NCBI GenBank assembly: GCA_019235885.1 | Contig: JAFAKB010000035.1 | Location: forward strand, 1-58,233 | DNA: 58,233 nt | From: Candidatus Eremiobacterota bacterium | Lineage (GTDB): Bacteria > Vulcanimicrobiota > Vulcanimicrobiia > Vulcanimicrobiales > Vulcanimicrobiaceae | Reading direction: 5' to 3' | Shown: positions 50,037 to 56,491 of the stretch, in pieces | Layout: the number at the start of each line of letters is the position of its first letter | Position numbering within the stretch: position 1 is the stretch's first letter | Translations under genes and position numbers: made by a program | Notes under the pieces: generated by a model | Databases searched by the model: none | The model's input: only the letters and a program-made list of their open reading frames with translations | What the model was told of the DNA's origin: nothing

Positions 50037-51161
50037 CAGTAATACTCCCGGGTCGGCGCATGCGGCGGCGAAGGCGGCGAGGAATCGCGCGGCGGGGGCG
50101 CCGTCGACGAAGCGGTGGTCGAAGGAGACGACGCAGGTCAGCATCCAGGCGGGAACCAGCGCGCCGTCCATGACGGCGGGGCGCTGCGTCGCCGCGCCGA
50201 TGCCGAGGATCGCGGTTTGCGGCGGATCGGGGAGCGGCACGACGCGCTCGACGCCCTGCGGTCCGACGTTGGAGATCGAGAAGCACGCGCCGCCGACATC
50301 GTCGCCGCTCAGCGTTCCGTCGCGCGCGAGCGCCGCGAGGCGAACGATCTCGCGCTGAATCTCCGCCAGCGAACGGGCCGCTGCGTTGCGCACTACCGGG
50401 ACGATCAAGCCGTGCGGCGTGTCGGCGGCAACGCCGATGTCGATGTGCCCGAACGCCGCGCCGGTCGCGGCATCGATGCGCAGCTCGACGTGCTCGCGCA
50501 ACAGCCGCGCGACCGCGCACACCGCGAACGCCGTCCACCCGAAGTCGCGGCGCCGCTCGATCAGCGCTTTGACCGCATCGACGCGCGCGACCGTCTCGAC
50601 TTGCGCGAGCGGGAGCAGCGCCACTTCGGTCATCTTACGGAAGATCGCGCGCCGCGACGCGGGCAAGTCCGGCGGGAGAGCGCCAGTCCTCGTGTCATCC
50701 TGAGCTTGTCGAAGGACGGGGATGGGGGCGGTCACGTCGGAGAGCGTGATGCGTCCGCGCGGTCCGCTTCCGCGCACTGCGCTGAGCGCGACGCCGCGCT
50801 CGCGCGCGAGGCGGCGCGCCGCGGGCGAAGCGATGACGCGCGCGCCGTTTCCCGCGGCAGCGATGCGTGGCGCTTCGGCTGCGATGCGGGGCGCTTCGGC
50901 GAGCGCCGGCGCGTCGGACTCGCCGGCGAGCGCGATCAAGCCGATCACCTCGCCGCACGCGAACTCGTCGCCCTCGCCGCCGGCCGCGCGCGCGACCGTT
51001 CCGGTCGCGGGGGATTCGACCTCGTAGGCGATCTTATCGGTCGACACCTCGACGAGCGGCTCGCCCTCGCGCACCGCTTCGCCGGGGCGCTTGATCCAGC
51101 GCGAGATCGTCCCGCTCGCCATCGTGAGGCCGAGCTTCGGCATGACGACCTCAACCGGCAT
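50034..51161 (-). CDS. 2-oxoacid/acetoin dehydrogenase E2 (dihydrolipoamide acyltransferase)
   Basis: 375 residues: one lipoyl domain (VSTDKIAYEVES, Lys about 43), a peripheral-subunit-binding domain (IASPAARRLARERGVALSAV), then the catalytic acyltransferase with VVSFDHRFVDGAPAARFLAA (HxxxDG). It transfers the acyl group from E1 to CoA. The linker before the catalytic domain contains VLRQAQDDTRTG, the translation of a dispersed DNA repeat (50694-50717). E1 beta lies 24 bp upstream; no E3 gene here. Confidence 0.92.
   Translation of the reverse strand: MPVEVVMPKLGLTMASGTISRWIKRPGEAVREGEPLVEVSTDKIAYEVESPATGTVARAAGGEGDEFACGEVIGLIALAGESDAPALAEAPRIAAEAPRIAAAGNGARVIASPAARRLARERGVALSAVRGSGPRGRITLSDVTAPIPVLRQAQDDTRTGALPPDLPASRRAIFRKMTEVALLPLAQVETVARVDAVKALIERRRDFGWTAFAVCAVARLLREHVELRIDAATGAAFGHIDIGVAADTPHGLIVPVVRNAAARSLAEIQREIVRLAALARDGTLSGDDVGGACFSISNVGPQGVERVVPLPDPPQTAILGIGAATQRPAVMDGALVPAWMLTCVVSFDHRFVDGAPAARFLAAFAAACADPGVLL
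50694..50717 (-). repeat. Dispersed repeat translated in frame inside the E2 linker
   Basis: The plus strand reads GTCATCCTGAGCTTGTCGAA then GGAC, a short repeat I know from many high-GC bacterial genomes, usually between genes. Read from the minus strand in the E2 frame it gives LRQAQDDT. It falls between the subunit-binding domain and the catalytic domain, where extra residues are tolerated. Confidence 0.7.
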
Positions 51162-51185
51162 GCTACGCGCGCTCCGCCGTCATTG

Positions 51186-52172
51186 CTACAGCTCTTTCCG
51201 CACCAGGCGGCGCGCGGCGTCGGCGATCATCGGCGCTTTCGGGTAGATCGCCTCTTGCAGCACCGGCGCGAACGGGACCGGGACGTGCGCGGCGCCGAGC
51301 CGCACCACCGGCGCGTCGAGCTCGTCGAAGCAGTGCTCGCCGATCCAGGCGGCGATCTCCGCGCCGACGCCGCCGACCCGCACCGCCTCGTGGGCGACGA
51401 CGACCCGGTGGGTTCGCGCGACGGCGTCCACAATCGCATCGAAGTCGAGCGGCCACACGGTGCGCAGGTTGATCACCGTCGCACCGATGCCGTCCGCCTC
51501 CAGCGCACCTGCCGCCTCCATCGCGCGGCCCACCGTGATGCCGTAGGTAACGATCGCGACGTCGCGTCCGTCGCGCATCGTCTTGGCCTTGCCGATCGGG
51601 ACGACGAAGTCCTCGTCGTCCGGGACGGCGCCCTTTTGCGGGAAGAGCGCCTTGTGCTCGAAGTACAACGTCGGGTTGTCGCTGCGGATCGCCGCCTTCA
51701 ACAGTCCTTTGGCGTCCTCGGCGTCGGCAGGGACGACGACCTCCAGCCCCGGGGTGTGCACGAACCAGCTCTCGAGCGCCTGCGAGTGCTGCGAGCCGGC
51801 CGACTTGGTGATCCCGTCCGGGGCGCGCACCGTCATCGGCACGCTGCACTGCTCGCCGAACATGTAGCGCAGCTTCGCGGCCTGGTTCACCACCTCGTCC
51901 ATCGCGCAGGTGATGAAGTCGGCGAAGTGCATGTCGACCACCGGACGGCAGCCGGTCAGCGCCGCGCCGACGCCCGCGCCGACCAGCGCCGCTTCGGAGA
52001 TCGGCGTGTCGCGCACGCGGTCGAACCCGAACTCTTGCGGCAAACCTTTGAACTGGCCGAAGATCCCGCCTTGCTTGGCGATGTCCTCGCCCATCAAGAA
52101 CACGGTCGGATCGCGCCGCATCTCCTCCCGCATCGCCTCGAGCGTCGCGTCGGAGAACGACATCGTTCGCAT
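51186..52172 (-). CDS. 2-oxoacid/acetoin dehydrogenase E1 beta
   Basis: 328 residues. Transketolase-like pyrimidine-binding domain (VFLMGEDIAKQGGIFGQFKG; RVRDTPISEAALVGAGVGAA, where the Glu activates TPP) and C-terminal transketolase domain (VAIVTYGITVGRAMEAAGAL). Pairs with the E1 alpha encoded just upstream. ATG 52172 lies two bases from repeat B; ATG 52163 is also possible. Confidence 0.93.
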   Translation of the reverse strand: MRTMSFSDATLEAMREEMRRDPTVFLMGEDIAKQGGIFGQFKGLPQEFGFDRVRDTPISEAALVGAGVGAALTGCRPVVDMHFADFITCAMDEVVNQAAKLRYMFGEQCSVPMTVRAPDGITKSAGSQHSQALESWFVHTPGLEVVVPADAEDAKGLLKAAIRSDNPTLYFEHKALFPQKGAVPDDEDFVVPIGKAKTMRDGRDVAIVTYGITVGRAMEAAGALEADGIGATVINLRTVWPLDFDAIVDAVARTHRVVVAHEAVRVGGVGAEIAAWIGEHCFDELDAPVVRLGAAHVPVPFAPVLQEAIYPKAPMIADAARRLVRKEL

Positions 52173-52174
52173 TC

Positions 52175-52218
52175 TAACGGCGCTCCGCCCCGGGCTCCGC
52201 GCCCCCCACTTCGTGGGG
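52175..52218 (-). repeat. Hairpin-containing repeat copy B, upstream of E1 beta
   Basis: 52175-52209 matches repeat A with one mismatch; the adjoining hairpin is CCCCAC/GTGGGG (52204-52209 with 52213-52218, loop TTC). The unit again ends two bases before the ATG and contributes GGAG, so it forms the ribosome-binding region of E1 beta. The 83-bp gap between E1 alpha and E1 beta otherwise holds nothing I recognise. Confidence 0.85.
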
Positions 52219-52255
52219 CCCCCAAACCACACGCGCGCTCACGATTTCGGTCACG

Positions 52256-53338
52256 TCATGATACCCCGTGGGCGCGCTCAACAACATCACCCTCCTGGAA
52301 GCGCTCGCGCTCGCGCGACTCGACCGCGTGCACCGGATCGTTCGCGTCGCGGTCGCCGGCGTAGGCGCCGAAGAACGCTTCGTCGCGCTCGGGCGGCGGC
52401 GAGCTGCGCGCGAACGCGACCGCGTCGGCGAGCTCTTCGCGCGCGTCGTGCCAAAGGCGCTCGAAGCCGGCGGCCGAGAGCGCTTCGCCGAGCATCCCCT
52501 GCATCCGCACGATCGGGTCGGAGGCGGTCATGACGTCGTCGACCTCGCTCTTCTGCCGGTAGCGCCCCGGATCGCCGATGTAGTGGCCGCGCGCGCGGTA
52601 CGTCTTGCACTCGACGAACGTCGGCCCGCCGCCGCCGCGCGCGCGCGCGACCGCGGCGCCGACCGCGTCGTACACTGCGAACGCGTCGAACCCGTCGACG
52701 ATCGCCGACGGCATCCCGTAACCGGCCGCGCGCACCGAGACGTCGGCGATCTTCATCGTCTCGGCGGTCGAGGTGGTCGAGGCGTACTGGTTGTTCTCGA
52801 GCACGAAGATCGCCGGCAAGTTCCACACCGCGCACAGGTTGAGGTTCTCGTGGAACGGGCCGCGGTTCGTCGCGCCGTCGCCGAAGAAGCAGACCGCGAC
52901 CTGGTCGGTCTTGCGCTGCACCGCGCTGAGCGCCGCGCCGGCGACCAGTCCGAACCCGCCCGCGACGACGCCGTTCGCGCCGAGCATCCCGACCGAGAAG
53001 TCGGCGATGTGCATCGAGCCGCCCTTGCCCTTGCACACGCCGGTCGCGCGCGCGAACAGCTCGGCGACCATCCCGCGCATCGGCGTCCCTTTGGCGAGCG
53101 TGTGGCCGTGGCCGCGGTGGGTCGAGGCGATCGCGTCGTCGGCGCGCAGGTTCGCGCACGTCCCGGCGGCGACGGCCTCTTGCCCGATCGAGAGGTGCGC
53201 GAAGCCGGGGATCTCGCCGCCCAGGAAGTGCTTCTCGATCCCTTCCTCGAGGACGCGGATGCGGATCATCGTCCGCAGCAGCGCGACGCCGAGGTCCCGG
53301 CGGGCGCCGTCGACCGGCGCGCTCATCGTCTTAGCCAA
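52256..53338 (-). CDS. 2-oxoacid/acetoin dehydrogenase E1 alpha
   Basis: 360 residues. TPP motif from FFGDGATNRGPFHENLNLCA to VLENNQYA, plus HLSIGQEAVAAGTCANLRAD, THRGHGHTLAKG and CKGKGGSMHIAD. The last is typical of acetoin- and pyruvate-type E1 alpha. KTYRARGHYIGDPGRYR fits AcoA-like enzymes, so acetoin is a reasonable but unproven substrate. TTG 53338 has GGAG eight bases upstream and overlaps the IclR stop by 8 bp; ATG 53326 is an alternative. Confidence 0.92.
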   Translation of the reverse strand: MAKTMSAPVDGARRDLGVALLRTMIRIRVLEEGIEKHFLGGEIPGFAHLSIGQEAVAAGTCANLRADDAIASTHRGHGHTLAKGTPMRGMVAELFARATGVCKGKGGSMHIADFSVGMLGANGVVAGGFGLVAGAALSAVQRKTDQVAVCFFGDGATNRGPFHENLNLCAVWNLPAIFVLENNQYASTTSTAETMKIADVSVRAAGYGMPSAIVDGFDAFAVYDAVGAAVARARGGGGPTFVECKTYRARGHYIGDPGRYRQKSEVDDVMTASDPIVRMQGMLGEALSAAGFERLWHDAREELADAVAFARSSPPPERDEAFFGAYAGDRDANDPVHAVESRERERFQEGDVVERAHGVS

Positions 53339-54110
53339 GCGAGGTTCTCCGGGAGTCGGCGGCCAGCGCGGCGGTCGCCGCGCGCGCGGCCGCGAGGACC
53401 GCTTCGCGCGCCGCCACGCGCGCAGCGCGGTAGCGGAAGGAGGGGACGGAGACGGAGAGCGAGCCCGCCGCCGAGCCGTCGCGGGCGAAGAACGGCGCGC
53501 CCAGGCAGCACACGCCCTCGCAGAACTCTTCGAGGTCCTCGGCGTAGCCGCGGCGCCGCACGCGCTCGAGATCGCTTTCGATCGCCGTCAGCGTGACCAG
53601 CGTGCGCTGCGTGATCCGGCGCGGCGGGTGCGCGGCGAAGTGGGCGCGCACGGCCGCCGGCTCGCGATAGGCGAGCACCGCTTTGCCGAGCGCCCGAGCG
53701 TGCAAGTCCGCCGAGTAGCCGCGGTGGAGCGCGTGGACGCGGACGCGCTGGCGCGACTCGACGATGTCGGTGATGACGACCTCGCTCCCGTGCACCATCG
53801 CCAGGTACGCGTTCTCACCCGTCCGCGCGCCCAGCTCGCTCACGATCGCGCGCAGCTCCGGCTCGACCGGCCACGAGCGCGCGTACGCTTCGCCCAGCCG
53901 CGCCGTCTTCGCGCCGAGGCCGTACGCCCCGGTTCGCTCGTCGCGCGAGACGTAGCCGTCGGCGCAGAGCGTGTTCATCACGTGATAGGCGCTGGAGATG
54001 TTCAGCCCCAGCTCGGCGGCGAGCCGCTTGATCGGGACCGGCTCCTGCGACTCGGCCAGGTAGTCGAGCACGCGCAGCGCGCGGCGGACGGTTCCGAGCA
54101 GCTCGGCCAT
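53331..54110 (-). CDS. IclR-family transcriptional regulator
   Basis: 259 residues from ATG 54110. HTH: PIKRLAAELGLNISSAYHVM, then TLCADGYVSRDERTGAYGLG. C-terminal IclR effector domain: YSADLHARALGKAVLAYREP and GVCCLGAPFFARDGSAAGSL. First gene of the dehydrogenase operon and divergent from the Liv-type transporter across 178 bp, so it probably controls both. The effector is likely the substrate of the pathway. Confidence 0.9.
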   Translation of the reverse strand: MAELLGTVRRALRVLDYLAESQEPVPIKRLAAELGLNISSAYHVMNTLCADGYVSRDERTGAYGLGAKTARLGEAYARSWPVEPELRAIVSELGARTGENAYLAMVHGSEVVITDIVESRQRVRVHALHRGYSADLHARALGKAVLAYREPAAVRAHFAAHPPRRITQRTLVTLTAIESDLERVRRRGYAEDLEEFCEGVCCLGAPFFARDGSAAGSLSVSVPSFRYRAARVAAREAVLAAARAATAALAADSRRTSLG

Positions 54111-54129
54111 TTCAGTATTTGAAACCTCG

Positions 54130-54144
54130 TTCGAAATTGTCGAA
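54130..54144. promoter_or_regulatory. Inverted repeat, candidate IclR operator
   Basis: TTCGA-AATTG-TCGAA is a perfect 5-bp inverted repeat with a 5-bp spacer, 20 bp upstream of the IclR start in the divergent intergenic region. Size and position suit an IclR dimer and autoregulation; there is no direct proof. Confidence 0.45.
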
Positions 54145-54288
54145 CACGGTGCGGCGACGATACCGCCGCGGCGAGCCGGTGTCAAGAGTTTTGCCGCCGA
54201 CCGGGACCTCCGACGCAGGGAAGTTTCCTGGGAAGGGCCTAAGTCGCTCGTCCACCTTCTCACGCCGCTTCTCTCAGGAGTTCCGCTC

Positions 54289-55539
54289 GTGAAGCAATCC
54301 CTTTCGCGTGGTCGTTTCGTTGCAGGCACCGCCGGGGTCGCCGCGCTCACCTTCGGCGGCGGCCCATACGTGATCGCCGCGCCGACGAAGGAGCTCACCA
54401 TTGGGCTCAACGTGCCGCAGTCGGGTGACTATTCCGACCAAGGCCAGGATCAGCTCCGGGCGTACAATCTCGCGATCGACGAGATCAACGCCAAGGGCGG
54501 GATCATGGGCATGAAGATCAAGACGACGGTCGGCGACGATCAGACGAAGGCGCCGGTCGCGCGCGACAACGCTCAGCGCATGATCGAGCGTGACGGCGCG
54601 GTCATGATCACCGGCGGCTCCTCGACCGGAACCGCGCTTCAAGTCTCGGCGCTCTGCCAGCAGAAGAACGTCATCTTCATGGCGACGCTCACGCACGGCG
54701 ACGAGACGACGAACCAGCAGTGCCACAAGCACACGTTCCGCCGCTACAACGACGCCTACATGAGCGCCCAGTCGCTGGCGAGGACGCTGGTGTCGAAGTA
54801 CGGAACCGGGAAGTGGTTCCACATCACCGCTGACTACGCGTGGGGTCACTCGGTTTACGACAACATCACCGCGGTCGTCGAGCCGAAGGGCGCAAAGACG
54901 ATCAAGAACGCGCTCACGCCGTTCCCCGGCACCAAGGACTTCGCGCCGTTCCTCCAGCAGGCGCAAGCCGCGAAGCCGGACGTGCTCGTGCTCACCGAGT
55001 TCGGCGCCGACATGGTGAACTGCCTCAACCAAGCCGCGCAGTTCGGGCTGACGAAGTCGACGAAGATCCTCGTCCCCCTGGTCGACGAGTACATGGCCAA
55101 AGGGACGAAGGACAACTTCGACAACGTCGTCTCGACGGCGCCGTGGTACTGGCAGTACCACCAGACGAAGTACCCTGGCGCGAAGCGGTTCGTCGACGCG
55201 TTTTCCGCAAAGTACCCCGGGCTGAAACCGTCCAACGGCGCCGAGACCGCCTACGCCGACATCTACATCTACAAGATGGCGGTCGAAAAAGCCGGCTCGA
55301 TCGATCCCGCCAAGGTCATCGCCGTGCTCGAGAGCGCGAAGTTCCAGTTCACGAAAGAACAGGAATGGTACCGGAAGGAAGACCATCAGGGCGTGAACTC
55401 GTGCCTTGTCGTCGAAGGGATTCCGGAATCGCAGCGGGGCCCGGGCGGATTCGGCTACGCGAAGGTGCTCGAGGTGCACCCCGGCGAGAGCGTGCTCCAG
55501 CCGGTCTCGGGCCTCTCGTGCAAGATGGAATCAGCCTAG
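54289..55539 (+). CDS. Liv-type ABC transporter substrate-binding protein
   Basis: 416 residues. GTG 54289 follows GGAGTTCCGCTC. Signal region SLSRGRFVAGTAGVAALTF shares RGRFVAG with the TRAP binding protein nearby. Periplasmic-binding fold type I: LTIGLNVPQSGDYSDQGQDQ, NAKGGIMGMKIKTTVGDDQT, ITGGSSTGTALQVSALCQQK. This group binds branched-chain amino acids, amides, urea or aromatic acids; the ligand cannot be read here. Confidence 0.9.
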   Translation: MKQSLSRGRFVAGTAGVAALTFGGGPYVIAAPTKELTIGLNVPQSGDYSDQGQDQLRAYNLAIDEINAKGGIMGMKIKTTVGDDQTKAPVARDNAQRMIERDGAVMITGGSSTGTALQVSALCQQKNVIFMATLTHGDETTNQQCHKHTFRRYNDAYMSAQSLARTLVSKYGTGKWFHITADYAWGHSVYDNITAVVEPKGAKTIKNALTPFPGTKDFAPFLQQAQAAKPDVLVLTEFGADMVNCLNQAAQFGLTKSTKILVPLVDEYMAKGTKDNFDNVVSTAPWYWQYHQTKYPGAKRFVDAFSAKYPGLKPSNGAETAYADIYIYKMAVEKAGSIDPAKVIAVLESAKFQFTKEQEWYRKEDHQGVNSCLVVEGIPESQRGPGGFGYAKVLEVHPGESVLQPVSGLSCKMESA

Positions 55540-55560
55540 CGCCCGAATCTCGCACGACCG

Positions 55561-55591
55561 ACGGGCCGGCGCCGCGCGCGCGCCGGCCCGT
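55561..55591 (+). terminator. GC-rich hairpin between binding protein and permease genes
   Basis: A perfect 12-bp stem ACGGGCCGGCGC/GCGCCGGCCCGT (55561-55572 with 55580-55591, 7-base loop) in the 79-bp gap. There is no long T-run. Such hairpins commonly protect or partly terminate the transcript so that the binding protein is made in excess of the permeases. Confidence 0.6.
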
Positions 55592-55618
55592 TCCATATCT
55601 CTTCGGCGGAGAAAGCAG

Positions 55619-56491
55619 TTGGCAGCGCTCTTTCAAGCCCTTCTCGGCGGTCTTGTCCTCGGCCTGATCTACGTCGCGATCGCGGTCGGGCTGACAATCA
55701 TCTTCGGAACCCTGCGGCTGGTGAACTTCGCGCACGGCGCCTTCTATGCGATCGGCGCGTACGTCGGTCTGGTCGTCGCCGAGCGGCTCGGCCTGGTCGC
55801 CGGGCTCATCGCCGCGCCGATCGCGGTCGCGCTCTTCGCCTTCGGGCTCGACCGGATCGTGCTGCAGCGTTTCTACGAGAAAGATCCCACCGCGCAGCTG
55901 CTGCTCACGTTCGGAATCGCGCTCGTGGTCGAAGAGAGCTTGCGGCTGATCTTCGGCGCGACGACGCTGCAGTATCCGCTGCCGGAAGCGCTCAAAGGCT
56001 CGGCGTTCCTCGGCCCGATCGAGTACCCCGCGTACCGGCTGCTCTTTGCCGGCGGCGTGATCGTGCTGCTGATCCTCGTCTGGCTGTTCATCGAGCGCAC
56101 GAACTACGGGCTCATCGTGCGCGCCGGCATCCGGGACCGCGTCATGGTGCAACTGCTCGGCGGAAACATCCGCCGCGCCTCGTCGGTCGTCTTCGCGCTC
56201 GGCGGCGCGATCGCCGGGCTCGTCGGCGCCGCCGCCTCGCCGATCTACAGCGTCGATCCGGGGACCGGGTTCGCGTTCCTCGTCCCTTCGTTCGTCGTGG
56301 TGGTGGTCGGCGGGCTGGGCAGCTTTTGGGGCGCGGTGCTCGGCGGGCTGCTCATCGGCGAACTGCAGAGCCTCACCGCGCTGCTGTTCCCGCCAGCGGC
56401 GAACGTCGTCATCTATCTGTGCATGGCGCTCGTGCTGCTGCTGCGCCCGCAGGGCCTGCTCGGCGAGAGCGAGGTCATTCGCCAGGCATGA
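55619..56491 (+). CDS. livH: Liv-type ABC transporter permease (LivH)
   Basis: 290 residues from TTG 55619 (GGAGA about seven bases upstream). About eight membrane segments; GTLRLVNFAHGAFYAIGAYV is the LivH family signature, LGGGIAGLVG-like AGLVGAAASPIYSVDPGTGF and VVVGGLGSFWGAVLGGLLIG complete it. The stop overlaps the next ATG as ATGA (56488-56491). Confidence 0.93.
   Translation: MAALFQALLGGLVLGLIYVAIAVGLTIIFGTLRLVNFAHGAFYAIGAYVGLVVAERLGLVAGLIAAPIAVALFAFGLDRIVLQRFYEKDPTAQLLLTFGIALVVEESLRLIFGATTLQYPLPEALKGSAFLGPIEYPAYRLLFAGGVIVLLILVWLFIERTNYGLIVRAGIRDRVMVQLLGGNIRRASSVVFALGGAIAGLVGAAASPIYSVDPGTGFAFLVPSFVVVVVGGLGSFWGAVLGGLLIGELQSLTALLFPPAANVVIYLCMALVLLLRPQGLLGESEVIRQA

Noticed and set aside
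49918-50538. Open frame of 206 codons on the minus strand across the E2-SDR gap
   Set aside because: It overlaps E2 in a different frame and otherwise translates the intergenic repeats; the repeats explain the open frame.
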